Below the pieces are notes generated by a model. It saw only the letters and a program-made list of their open reading frames with translations. It did no database searches and was not told the DNA's origin. From the NCBI GenBank assembly GCA_007135015.1, contig SLJS01000237.1, positions 1-19,095 of the forward strand: DNA of 19,095 nt, read 5' to 3'. The stretch's first letter is position 1. Every line of letters begins with the position of its first letter. This stretch comes from Alcanivorax sp. (GTDB taxonomy: Bacteria > Pseudomonadota > Gammaproteobacteria > Pseudomonadales > Alcanivoracaceae). A program made the translations under genes and the position numbers. This document shows positions 6,638-13,564 of this stretch, piece after piece.

Positions 6638-7273
6638 CTATTGCGACATCTCATTCCAGCGACAGAGCAGATCCGCCAGTGCGTGAGCCTGTTCGTGAAG
6701 TGACTGCAGCTCCTCCCCGGTCCCCTTGGGCCCGGTATACAACGGCACCTTGCGAAGCTCTCCCACCAGCTCGTGCACCGGATCCTGCATCCGGTTGACT
6801 TCCAGGGTCCAGCGGATGTTGTGCACCACCATGCGATAGAAGGCGAGCATGGTTTCCAGGGAGAATACGGAAAAGTCATTGATGTTGCTGAAGTGAAGGA
6901 AATCCAGGCGCGCCAGGATGGCTTCGCGGCTGGACTCGTCCACCTGGATGCTCGCGCTGCGGGGGGTGCCCCGGATCATGGAGAGCATGCCGAGGATCTC
7001 GCCCGGTGAAATGTAGTTGAGCACCTGGTCCGGGCCGTCGCCGTTGTTTGCCATCACCGCCAGCTGGCCGCGCAGCAGGAAGTACAGGTTACGGTCGGTT
7101 TCGCCCTGCCGGATGACCTGTTCGCCGGATTCGGCTTCCAGCAGTTCACACAGATCCATCAGCTGATCAAACTGACCCTGATCGGCACGCAGTACTTCAT
7201 TGAAGAAAGGCACCCCCGAAAACAGGCGCTTGATCCTTTCCTCCGGGTAATCAGAGCGCTTGAGCTGTTCCAT
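6638..7273 (-). CDS. Cyclic nucleotide-binding domain protein (no DNA-binding domain)
   Basis: A 211-residue cytoplasmic protein. Residues about 10-140 form a CRP-type cyclic nucleotide-binding beta-roll: GEQVIRQGETDRNLYFLLRGQLAVM followed by the phosphate-binding-cassette region SPGEILGMLSMIRGTPRSASIQ, where the Glu and the Arg-Ser-Ala pattern are kept. The remaining 70 residues are helical, have no recognisable helix-turn-helix or membrane segment, and end in a possible coiled coil (GTGEELQSLHEQAHALADLL). It is therefore not a CRP/FNR transcription factor but a ligand-sensing stand-alone protein. Whether it binds cAMP, c-di-GMP or nothing is unknown. I chose the ATG at 7271-7273 because GGAGGGGG precedes it by 2-6 nt on the minus strand; the frame is open for 23 further codons. 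It is divergent from lexA. Confidence 0.82.
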   Translation of the reverse strand: MEQLKRSDYPEERIKRLFSGVPFFNEVLRADQGQFDQLMDLCELLEAESGEQVIRQGETDRNLYFLLRGQLAVMANNGDGPDQVLNYISPGEILGMLSMIRGTPRSASIQVDESSREAILARLDFLHFSNINDFSVFSLETMLAFYRMVVHNIRWTLEVNRMQDPVHELVGELRKVPLYTGPKGTGEELQSLHEQAHALADLLCRWNEMSQ

Positions 7274-7392
7274 TCCCCCTCCATAAGGCCCCATGGCCCC
7301 TTGTTCGCGACCTATCCTATTGCCATCCCGGCCAGCCATCAATGCTGAATCGCGCCGCCGACGGAAAGTCGCGCACAGGGCTGGACAAAATG

Positions 7393-7412
7393 CACTGTTC
7401 TTTGGGACAGTG
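7393..7412 (+). promoter_or_regulatory. lexA: LexA operator (SOS box) of lexA
   Basis: A perfect palindromic SOS box, CACTGT-N8-ACAGTG, contains the canonical CTGT-N8-ACAG (7395-7410). It is 36 nt upstream of the lexA ATG. A -10-like TAGGAT lies at 7419-7424, so the box covers the -35 region, as expected for an autorepressed lexA gene. The neighbouring minus-strand gene starts at 7273, and the same box could affect it. Confidence 0.88.
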
Positions 7413-7448
7413 CCATGCTAGGATGACGCAAATATCCGGGAGGCCGTT

Positions 7449-8054
7449 ATGAGCACTTCACTGACAGCAAGGCAGGAACAGGTACTCGCCTGTATCCGCC
7501 AGTTCCAGCAGGACACCGGCATGGTTCCCACCCGTGCGGAGCTTGCGGAGCAGATGGGTTTCCAGTCCAAGAATGCCGCCTCGGATCACCTGCGGGCCCT
7601 GGAGAGAAAGGGCTATATCAGGCTCTACAACGACCGTTCGCGGGGAATCCAGCTGCTTGATCACGCCTTCTGGCCGGAAGACGAGCTGCCGGTGGTCGGT
7701 CGTGTGGCCGCCGGCACCCCGCTGGAAGCCATCGAGAACGTGGAGCGCACCGTACCGGTGCCCCGCGACCTGTTCCGCCAGCGCCCCACCTACCTGCTGC
7801 GGGTCCAGGGCGACAGCATGCGTGATGCCGGCATTCTGGACGGGGACCTGATTGCGGTACGCAAGAGTGATGTGGCACGCTCCGGACAGGTGGTGGTGGC
7901 CCGTATCGACGATGACGTAACCGTCAAGACGCTCAAGCTGCACCGCTCCCGGGCCACCCTGCTGCCCGCCAACGACGCCTATGAACCCATCGAGGTGGGG
8001 CGCGACGAACTGGCCATCGAGGGGATCTTTGTCGGGCTGATTCGTGATGCCTGA
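7449..8054 (+). CDS. lexA: LexA SOS repressor / self-cleaving S24 peptidase
   Basis: A 201-residue LexA, the same size as E. coli LexA (202). The N-terminal winged helix (1-70) has TARQEQVLACIRQF and the recognition-helix region GFQSKNAASDHLRALERKG. The cleavage site is Ala88-Gly89 in VAAGTP. The catalytic dyad is Ser123 (VQGDSMRDAGILDGDLIAV) and Lys160 (DDDVTVKTLKL). RecA filaments formed on single-stranded DNA trigger self-cleavage and SOS induction. The ATG at 7449 follows GGGAGG (7438-7443) by 5 nt. The SOS box upstream indicates autoregulation. Unlike the Pseudomonas arrangement, no sulA-like cell-division inhibitor follows; the next gene encodes a DUF1499 protein. The recognition helix differs from that of E. 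coli, yet the operator is of the standard gammaproteobacterial form. Confidence 0.97.
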   Translation: MSTSLTARQEQVLACIRQFQQDTGMVPTRAELAEQMGFQSKNAASDHLRALERKGYIRLYNDRSRGIQLLDHAFWPEDELPVVGRVAAGTPLEAIENVERTVPVPRDLFRQRPTYLLRVQGDSMRDAGILDGDLIAVRKSDVARSGQVVVARIDDDVTVKTLKLHRSRATLLPANDAYEPIEVGRDELAIEGIFVGLIRDA

Positions 8055-8091
8055 GCGGGCCAACGACGATCAGGGATAAAGGGGCATGGCA

Positions 8092-8517
8092 ATGAAAGGA
8101 CTGAGCGGACCGTTGGCCTTGCTTGTGTTTGCCTGGCCATTGTCGGCCGCGGCGGAGAAACCGCTGCTGCCACCCTGCCCCGATTCTCCGAACTGCGTGT
8201 CCAGCCTGGATCCGGACGAGGCGAGAAGCGTGGAGCCTCTCAGGGCCGGCAACTCCCGAAAGCAGGCCGTCAGACAACTCGGGCAACTGCTGGATTCACT
8301 GCCCAGGGTGGAATGGGAACAGACGCAACCCGCTCGCCTGGAAGCCGAATTCCGCTCCGCCATACTGCGTTTCGTGGATGACGTCATCTTTCATGTGCAC
8401 GAGGACGGGCGCATCGATGTACGCTCGGCGTCCCGGGTCGGCTACTGGGATCTGGGTGCCAACAGGCGCCGCGTGGAGCGGTTGCGTGGCAAGCTGGAGG
8501 AGATTGGAGAACCATGA
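8092..8517 (+). CDS. DUF1499 family protein, exported
   Basis: A protein of about 141 residues. The start MKGLSGPLALLVFAWPLSAAAEK is a typical signal peptide with likely cleavage after the AAA stretch, so a periplasmic location is predicted. The mature part carries the DUF1499 hallmarks: a Cys-containing CPDSPNCVSS motif, FVDDVIFHVHEDGRIDVRSASRVGYWDLGANRRRVERLR. I prefer the ATG at 8092, since GGGG (8081-8084) is 7 nt upstream; the ATG at 8086 would leave only 1 nt. The gene begins 31 nt after the lexA stop and overlaps tatD by 4 nt (ATGA), so lexA-DUF1499-tatD may be one transcript and partly SOS-responsive. The family has no established biochemical role. The two cysteines could form a disulfide. 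Confidence 0.85.
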   Translation: MKGLSGPLALLVFAWPLSAAAEKPLLPPCPDSPNCVSSLDPDEARSVEPLRAGNSRKQAVRQLGQLLDSLPRVEWEQTQPARLEAEFRSAILRFVDDVIFHVHEDGRIDVRSASRVGYWDLGANRRRVERLRGKLEEIGEP

Positions 8518-9347
8518 CCGCACCGGCGCTGATCGACACCGCCGTCAACCTCACCGACAAGCGCTTCAACGATGACCGGGAGCAGGTGATCGAAAGAGCC
8601 CGCCGTGGGGGCATCCGGGCCCAGATCGTTACCGGCACGTCCCTGGAGGCATCCATGAAGGCCCGGGAGCTGGCCGCACAATATCCGGATCTCTTTGCCA
8701 CCGCCGGCGTCCACCCCCATGTGGCCCGTGATTTCACCAGCGAAACCGCCTCACAGCTGAAGGAGTTGCTCACCTCGCCCGAGGCCGACATGCGTGCCGT
8801 GGGCGAAACCGGCCTGGATTTCAACCGGGACTTTTCTCCACGCGGTGACCAGGAGCGTGCCTTTGTCGCGCAGCTGGAACTTGCCGTGGAGACCGGTATG
8901 CCGGTATTCCTGCACCAGCGCGATGCCCATGAGCGCTTCCTGCCCATACTCCGGGACTTCCGCGAGCGTCTGTCCGCCGCCGTGGTGCACTGCTTTACGG
9001 GCACCCGCGAGGAACTGTTCGACTATCTGGATCTGGACTGCCATATCGGCATTACCGGATGGCTCTGTGACGAGCGCCGGGGCGGCACCCTCAGGGAACT
9101 GGTCCCCAATATTCCCCGGGAACGCCTGATGATCGAAACCGACAGTCCCTGGCTGATCCCCCGCAATCTTGCCGAACCGCCTCCCGTACGAGGACGCAAC
9201 GAGCCGGCGCTGCTGCCGGAGGTACTGCGCCAGCTTGCGCATTGCCGTAATGTGCCGGCGGAGGAACTGGCGGCAGCCACCTTTGACAACAGCTGCCGCT
9301 TCTTCAGTCTGGATCCCGCAGCATTGCCTGGACATCCAGAAGACTGA
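8514..9347 (+). CDS. tatD: TatD family metal-dependent hydrolase (3'-5' DNase)
   Basis: A 277-residue TIM-barrel metallohydrolase, close to E. coli TatD along its whole length. Motifs include VNLTDKRFNDDREQV, TAGVHPHVARDF, AVGETGLDFNRDFSPRGDQERAF, MPVFLHQRDAHERFLPIL, AAVVHCFTGTREEL, YIGITGW-type HIGITGWLCDERRGG, LMIETDSPWLIPR and RNEPALLPEVLRQLA. Metal ligands are likely Glu105 in GETGLD, His and Asp in LHQRDAH, His in VVHCF and Asp in IETDSPW. E. coli TatD is a Mg-dependent 3'-5' exonuclease linked to oxidative DNA damage repair and is not part of the Tat translocase. Its ATG overlaps the DUF1499 stop. The last 44 nt run antisense to the glutaredoxin-like gene. Placement downstream of lexA suits a DNA-repair nuclease. 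Confidence 0.94.
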   Translation: MTAPALIDTAVNLTDKRFNDDREQVIERARRGGIRAQIVTGTSLEASMKARELAAQYPDLFATAGVHPHVARDFTSETASQLKELLTSPEADMRAVGETGLDFNRDFSPRGDQERAFVAQLELAVETGMPVFLHQRDAHERFLPILRDFRERLSAAVVHCFTGTREELFDYLDLDCHIGITGWLCDERRGGTLRELVPNIPRERLMIETDSPWLIPRNLAEPPPVRGRNEPALLPEVLRQLAHCRNVPAEELAAATFDNSCRFFSLDPAALPGHPED

Positions 9348-9534
9348 AGGGCCAGCACAGCTGCCTGTCCCGATAGCGAAGCACCGGAATACGCTCGCCC
9401 CAGCGGTCCAGCAACTCGTCGTCTTCGGCGATATCGATGCGGTGGATTTCCGCCTGGGGCGCCACACGCAGGACGATCGCCTCGGCCTGCTCGCAGAGAT
9501 GACAACCCGTGGTGGTCAGCAACTCAATCCGCAT
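9304..9534 (-). CDS. Small glutaredoxin-like (DUF836) protein
   Basis: A 76-residue thioredoxin-fold protein: MRIELLTTTGCHLCEQAEAIVLR carries the redox motif CHLC at residues 11-14, and RIPVLRYRDRQLCWPF contains the cis-proline loop (IPVL). This is the DUF836/glutaredoxin-like layout. It is predicted to be cytoplasmic; its redox partner is unknown. The ATG at 9532-9534 overlaps the end of rlmKL by 11 nt, so it is probably translated from the same message. A longer upstream open frame only mirrors rlmKL. The 3' end overlaps the tatD 3' end on the opposite strand by 44 nt. Confidence 0.88.
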   Translation of the reverse strand: MRIELLTTTGCHLCEQAEAIVLRVAPQAEIHRIDIAEDDELLDRWGERIPVLRYRDRQLCWPFSLLDVQAMLRDPD

Positions 9535-11635
9535 GGGTAATCCTGAAACAGTGATGGATCCGTTCATTGCGCTGAAAGTCCGGCGGAATGCTCCAGCGCG
9601 ACAGGTCCTCCACATGGAACCAGCGCCTGATCTGCTCGTCCAGGACAAAGCGCCGGAAATTGCAGGAAAAATACAGTGTCCCGCCCGGCTCCACGCGCTT
9701 CATGATCCGGCGCACGAGTTCACCATGATCACGCTGGACGGAGAAGTCTTCCCGGTCCTTGCTGTTGGAAAAGGTGGGCGGATCGCAGAAGACCAGATCG
9801 AACTGTTCCCGCGTCTGTTCCAGCCAGCTCATCACGTCCGCCTGCTCGAGCCGATGGCTCAGTGTACTGAATCCATTCAGGGCCAGATTCCCGGCCGCCC
9901 ACTGCAGATACGACGCCGACGCGTCTACCGTCACCGATGAGCGCGCGCCGGCCACCGCCGCATGCACCGTGGCCGCACCCGTATAGCCGAACAGATTGAG
10001 AAAGCGTTTGCCCGCTGCTTCATTCGCCAGCCGCAGACGCATGGGCCGGTGGTCCGCAAACAGCCCGGTATCCAGATAATCGTGGAGGTTCACGAGCAGC
10101 CGCACATCCCCCTCGACCACCACATGATACTGTCCGGTATTGTCGAGCTTGCCGTACTGCATACCCTTGCGCTGGCGGTGGCGCATGCGCACGAAGACCT
10201 GCTCGCGATGGACCCCCAGCGCGGAGCGCACGGCCGACAGTGCCGCCTTGCGCCGTCGTTCCGCATCTTTCGGGTCCACGCTGCCCGGCGCGGCGAACTC
10301 CTGGACCAGCACGCGGTCGCCGTAGACATCCACGGCAAGATTGAACTCCGGCAGGTCCCGGTCATACAGCCGCCAGACCTGTATCTGTTCGCGCTCGACC
10401 CAGCGGCGCAGATGCCGCCCGTTCTTGCGAAGGCGGTTGAGAAAGGGAACCGCCTCCTCCGACACCTCGAAGGCGGGTTCGCCGGAAACAACCAGGGGAG
10501 ACTGCGGCGGCGAGCGCACCGGCTCCAGGCGCCGTAACAGCACCTGGGTCGGTCCATTGCGTACGCGCCACTGCTCCAGCTGCCGCATGCCGGTGCGGTC
10601 CATCACCTCCGCTTCGCTGCCAATCAGCAGCGCCTGCCAGCCCGGGGCTCGTTCCGCCAGCACCCGGCCCAGCCCGGCATGCAGCCAGGCAGCGCGGAAC
10701 CGGTCATCCAGCCGGTCACCCCATGGCGGATTGGTCACCACCAGGCCCTGCCCGGCACCGAAGTCCCGCGGGCGCAGTGCGCCCAGCTCCCGTTTCTCGA
10801 AATGGATCAGATCGGCCACCCCGGCGCGTTCGGCATTCGCCCAGGCGTTGGCCAGCGCCCGGGCGTCGGCGTCAAAACCCTTGATCGACAGGCCCTCGGG
10901 TGCCGGCCGTACCGCCTGCCGCGCCTGCTCGAGCAGTTGATCCCACAACCCCCCGGGACAGCCGCTCCAGTGCCGGAAGCCGTGATGACTGCGGGAAAGC
11001 CCGGGTGCGATGCCCCGGGCCATGGCCGCGGCTTCCACCACCAGGGTGCCGCTGCCGCAGAACGGATCCACCAATACCGGCGACTCGGCGCGGGCCCAGC
11101 CCGCCGCATGCAGCATGGCCGCGGCCAGGGTCTCGCGCAGGGGCGCCTCGCCGCCTGCCAGGCGATAACCTCGCTTTTGCAGGGACTCGCCGGCCAGATC
11201 CACATAGAGTCTGGAGTGATCCTCGTGCGCCATGATGCGCAGGCTCAGCGAATCGCGTGGCGCCCGGCTGAGCTCGGGACACTCGGCGGGCCGTTCGGCC
11301 AGCATGGCCCGGGCCGTGTCACGAGTGTCGCCCTGTACGCCCGGGGCGTGATCGACGCGCAGACACAGCTGTTGCGCCAGGGCACAATGGCCCGCCCAGT
11401 CCAGCTCCCGTCCGAGGCGTGCGGCCGCCTCCCGGGGGGCGCCGGAAGCTTCGCCGAGAGGAACCAGTACCCGCTCGGCGAGACGCGAATACATGCACAC
11501 CGAAAGCGCATCCCGCATGCTTCCGTCCAGCAGTACCGCCGCGCCACCATCGGCATCGGCCCGGATTTCCAGGCTCTGCAGTTCCCGTTCAAGAAAATGC
11601 GAAAGCCCCGGCTGACAGGTAATCACAAAGTTCAT
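9524..11635 (-). CDS. rlmKL: Bifunctional 23S rRNA methyltransferase RlmKL
   Basis: A 703-residue fusion matching E. coli RlmKL (702 residues) in length. The N-terminal THUMP region (about 45-155) is followed by the RlmL methyltransferase, with SAM motif DPFCGSGTLVVEAA (190-203) and catalytic TNPPWGDRL (301-309), which makes m2G2445. The C-terminal half is RlmK, with LNLFGYTGAATVHA (546-559) and DPPTFSNSK (618-626), which makes m7G2069. Both modifications are in domain V of 23S rRNA and are made during 50S assembly. The ATG at 11633-11635 is preceded by a good promoter. rmf is divergent upstream and pyrD lies beyond it, the same rlmKL-rmf-pyrD neighbourhood as in Pseudomonas. The small glutaredoxin-like gene follows with an 11-nt overlap. 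Confidence 0.97.
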   Translation of the reverse strand: MNFVITCQPGLSHFLERELQSLEIRADADGGAAVLLDGSMRDALSVCMYSRLAERVLVPLGEASGAPREAAARLGRELDWAGHCALAQQLCLRVDHAPGVQGDTRDTARAMLAERPAECPELSRAPRDSLSLRIMAHEDHSRLYVDLAGESLQKRGYRLAGGEAPLRETLAAAMLHAAGWARAESPVLVDPFCGSGTLVVEAAAMARGIAPGLSRSHHGFRHWSGCPGGLWDQLLEQARQAVRPAPEGLSIKGFDADARALANAWANAERAGVADLIHFEKRELGALRPRDFGAGQGLVVTNPPWGDRLDDRFRAAWLHAGLGRVLAERAPGWQALLIGSEAEVMDRTGMRQLEQWRVRNGPTQVLLRRLEPVRSPPQSPLVVSGEPAFEVSEEAVPFLNRLRKNGRHLRRWVEREQIQVWRLYDRDLPEFNLAVDVYGDRVLVQEFAAPGSVDPKDAERRRKAALSAVRSALGVHREQVFVRMRHRQRKGMQYGKLDNTGQYHVVVEGDVRLLVNLHDYLDTGLFADHRPMRLRLANEAAGKRFLNLFGYTGAATVHAAVAGARSSVTVDASASYLQWAAGNLALNGFSTLSHRLEQADVMSWLEQTREQFDLVFCDPPTFSNSKDREDFSVQRDHGELVRRIMKRVEPGGTLYFSCNFRRFVLDEQIRRWFHVEDLSRWSIPPDFQRNERIHHCFRITHAD

Positions 11636-11668
11636 CAGGTATCCGGCACAAGTCGTTGATCGTGATTA

Positions 11669-11697
11669 ATGAAAAACGGGAACACCTTTAATTTCAA
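11669..11697 (-). promoter_or_regulatory. rlmKL: Sigma70-type promoter of rlmKL
   Basis: On the minus strand TTGAAA (11692-11697, 5 of 6 matches to the -35 consensus) is separated by 17 nt from TTTCAT (11669-11674, 4 of 6 to -10). The start would lie near 11662, giving a leader of about 27 nt. The rest of the 256-bp rlmKL-rmf interval is AT-richer than its surroundings and shows no gene. I could not place the rmf promoter with confidence. Confidence 0.55.
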
Positions 11698-11891
11698 TGG
11701 GTTACCGATCCTCTCGTTATGCAGGGTATGCTTAAAGCGAAGGCCCCATATTGCTACTTGATATTCGACAGGCCCCGCACCCTTACCCATACTGAAAGGC
11801 AGATGGGCGATATCTCCGGTATCTGCAACCGGTTCGGAATCTTCGCTTGTCTGCATCGTTTCGATGAAAACCCATACAGGGGAAAGTCCTG

Positions 11892-12101
11892 ATGAAGAGA
11901 CAGAAACGCGACCGCGTTGCCCGAGCCTATAGCCGCGGCTATCTGGCCGGGATTGAAGGAAAATCCCGTGATCTCTGCCCATACGGTGACATGCATACCC
12001 GCTCAAGCTGGATGAATGGCTGGCGGGAAGGCCGAACCGACCAGATGCATGGCTACACCGGTGTCGCGGGAGTCCAGAACCTGCAGAAACTGGGCAGTTG
12101 A
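11892..12101 (+). CDS. rmf: Ribosome modulation factor
   Basis: A 69-residue basic protein starting MKRQKRDRVARAYSRGYLAGIEGKSRDLCPY, nearly identical in pattern to E. coli RMF (55 residues) through NGWREGRTDQ. RMF binds 30S subunits and converts 70S ribosomes to dimers (100S) in stationary phase or amino-acid starvation, which blocks translation. The conserved CPY and WxxGWREG segments are present. The 14 or so C-terminal residues (GYTGVAGVQNLQKLGS) extend beyond the E. coli protein. The start at 11892 lies 8 nt after GGGGA. It is a single-gene unit, divergent from rlmKL, with its own intrinsic terminator at 12159-12184. Growth-phase and ppGpp control is known for the family but cannot be read from this sequence. 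Confidence 0.96.
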   Translation: MKRQKRDRVARAYSRGYLAGIEGKSRDLCPYGDMHTRSSWMNGWREGRTDQMHGYTGVAGVQNLQKLGS

Positions 12102-12158
12102 ACGCATCTCCCTGACAATCCGAAAGCCGCAAGGCAACAGCGCGACAAGCGCTACTAC

Positions 12159-12184
12159 AGGGCCCCTCCAGGGCCCTTTTCTTT
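12159..12184 (+). terminator. rmf: Intrinsic terminator of rmf
   Basis: A 7-bp GC-rich stem AGGGCCC/GGGCCCT with loop CTCCA (12159-12177) runs into TTTTCTTT. It lies 58 nt after the rmf stop. There is no T-tract on the other strand, so it serves rmf only and not pyrD, whose stop is at 12200. Confidence 0.85.
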
Positions 12185-12199
12185 GGACAGAGCCCGCGT

Positions 12200-13231
12200 T
12201 TATGCTGAATCGGAACCGGACACCGGCACGGACTGCGGCCAGGCTCTGGCGACCTCCCCGATCAATCCGGGCCCCCGGAAAACAAGTCCGCTATAGAGCT
12301 GCACCAGCGAGGCTCCCAGCCGGCGCTTGTCCAGCGCGTCTTCCGCGCCGCAGATGCCTCCCAGGCCGATCAGGGGAATCCGCCCGTCCAGCTCCCGGGC
12401 CATCACCTCCAGCGCGCGGTCCGCAAGGGGTTTCAGCGGGGCCCCGCTTAGCCCCCCCTCCTCGTCCGCGTGCGCCATCCCCCTGACGCCGGGGCGCTCC
12501 AGGGTGGTGTTGCCCACGGTCACCCCATCCACCCCAAGGTCAATGAATGCCTGCGCCATGACCGCAAGTTCCGCTTCCGAATTGTCCGGCGAGATCTTTA
12601 CCACCAGGGGCACCCTGCGCCGGCCCTCACGGTCCAGTTCCGTCTGTCGCCGCCGCAGGGGAGCAAGCAGGTCCCGGAGTGCGTCACCATGCTGAAGCGT
12701 ACGCAGCCCCGGCGTGTTGGGCGACGAAAGGTTGATTACCACATAGGAGGCCAGTGCATGGACCTGCTCGAGGCAGAGCATGTAATCATCCAGGGCGCGC
12801 TCCACCGGGGTGTCCCGATTCTTGCCGATATTGATGCCGAGCACCCCCTGGTAACGGCTGTGTTCCACCGCCCGTACCAGATAGTCCAGCCCCAGGTTGT
12901 TGAACCCCATGCGGTTGATCAGTGCCTGTGCCCGGGGCAGACGGAACAGCCGCGGCCGGGGATTGCCGGGCTGGGGCAGCGGGGTGACGGTGCCGATCTC
13001 GATAAAGCCGAAACCGAGGCTGGCAAGACCATCTATGCAATCGCCGTTCTTGTCCAGCCCGGCCGCCAGCCCCACGGGATTCGGAAACTCGATGCCCATC
13101 ACCTCCTGTGGACAATCCGGCACCCGGGCCGGCCAGAGCTTGCCGGCCCCGGCGCGCAGCGCGGCGAGCGTCAGATCATGGGACGCTTCCCCGGACAGGC
13201 CGAAAAGAAGGGGTCTGAAAAGCTGGTACAT
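12200..13231 (-). CDS. pyrD: Dihydroorotate dehydrogenase (quinone), class 2
   Basis: A 343-residue class 2 DHODH that oxidises dihydroorotate to orotate in pyrimidine synthesis, passing electrons through FMN to membrane quinone. The N-terminal segment MYQLFRPLLFGLSGEASHDLTLAAL is the amphipathic quinone-tunnel helix pair that binds the inner membrane. Barrel motifs are GLAAGLDKNGD, FGFIEIGTVTPLPQPGNPRPRLFRLP, NRMGFNN, GINIGKN and VINLSSPNTPGLR, with catalytic Ser170. The FMN phosphate site includes LIGLGGICGAEDA. The length is close to E. coli PyrD (336). The ATG at 13229-13231 has AGAGG 7 nt upstream; 28 further upstream codons are open but unlike the family. Upstream is a repeat-rich region, which may form a long leader. 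Confidence 0.97.
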   Translation of the reverse strand: MYQLFRPLLFGLSGEASHDLTLAALRAGAGKLWPARVPDCPQEVMGIEFPNPVGLAAGLDKNGDCIDGLASLGFGFIEIGTVTPLPQPGNPRPRLFRLPRAQALINRMGFNNLGLDYLVRAVEHSRYQGVLGINIGKNRDTPVERALDDYMLCLEQVHALASYVVINLSSPNTPGLRTLQHGDALRDLLAPLRRRQTELDREGRRRVPLVVKISPDNSEAELAVMAQAFIDLGVDGVTVGNTTLERPGVRGMAHADEEGGLSGAPLKPLADRALEVMARELDGRIPLIGLGGICGAEDALDKRRLGASLVQLYSGLVFRGPGLIGEVARAWPQSVPVSGSDSA

Positions 13232-13279
13232 GAAGCAACCTCTAACAGGGTGTTGAGCAAGCCCTCTACAGGGGCCGCT

Positions 13280-13359
13280 GCAGGAGCGTTGCTTGCAGCG
13301 CGAAGAATCCGGCACCGAGCCGGAATCCGGGCCTTTCGCGCTGCAAGCAACGCTCCTGC
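13280..13359. repeat. REP/BIME-like perfect 25-bp inverted repeat
   Basis: Arms 13280-13304 and 13335-13359 are perfect 25-bp inverted repeats, containing GGAGCGTTGCTTGCAGCGCG. The 30-nt centre has its own small stem (TCCGGC-ACCGA-GCCGGA). The GGAGCG..GCTTGC..CGCGAA pattern resembles the Pseudomonas REP family, and two inverted copies make a BIME. It lies between pyrD and the MMPL gene and has no coding capacity. Confidence 0.8.
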
Positions 13360-13433
13360 GGGTGGCATGAACTCCTTCTGCGACAGCCTCCGAGGAGAGA
13401 GGGAGCCCTCTGGCAAGGCCGTGCTCTGAAATG

Positions 13434-13461
13434 CCCCTTGCTCCTTGTCCCTTGCTCCTTA
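13434..13461 (+). repeat. Tandem heptanucleotide repeat, four units
   Basis: Four consecutive 7-mers of the form (C/T)(C/T)CCTT(G/A) occur: CCCCTTG, CTCCTTG, TCCCTTG and CTCCTTA. The repeat is imperfect but in register over 28 bp, in the intergenic region upstream of pyrD. Confidence 0.6.
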
Positions 13462-13464
13462 TCT

Positions 13465-13482
13465 CAAGCAGCGCTCCTGCAG
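13465..13482. repeat. Third, partial REP-like copy
   Basis: CAAGCAGCGCTCCTGCAG matches the right arm of the BIME (13344-13361) at 16 of 18 positions in the same orientation, and has no inverted partner beside it. It looks like a truncated or solo REP unit. Confidence 0.55.
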
Positions 13483-13524
13483 GGTCACAGGCCCCTTTTG
13501 CTACACCCTCGCCGGAGCGGTGGC

Positions 13525-13530
13525 ATTATA
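13525..13530 (-). promoter_or_regulatory. pyrD: Candidate -10 box upstream of pyrD
   Basis: On the minus strand there is a consensus TATAAT at 13525-13530, with only a poor -35 (TTCGTA at 13549-13554, 18-nt spacer). If used, it would give a pyrD leader of nearly 290 nt that contains the heptamer and the BIME hairpin. No better promoter was seen closer to pyrD. The other 333 bp of this interval hold only the listed repeats. Confidence 0.4.
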
Positions 13531-13564
13531 GCGACCGCTGTCCTGCAATACGAATCAGGCTGCA

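Noticed and set aside
6604..6640. Possible bidirectional terminator between the usp and CNB-domain genes
   Set aside because: Only a 5-bp stem (GGATA/TATCC) and no T-run on either strand; too weak to call.
7458..8063. Minus-strand open frame of 201 codons opposite lexA
   Set aside because: Exact mirror of lexA, with no start signal or motif.
10679..11659. Plus-strand open frame of 326 codons opposite rlmKL
   Set aside because: Antisense shadow of the RlmL domain, no ribosome binding site or family motif.
11635..12132. Minus-strand open frame of 165 codons across the rmf locus
   Set aside because: It overlaps rmf fully and has no recognisable protein features; rmf is certain.
13280..13359. 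Intrinsic terminator for pyrD or the MMPL gene
   Set aside because: It is upstream of pyrD, about 200 nt beyond the MMPL stop, and has no T-tract; the repeat-family explanation fits better.
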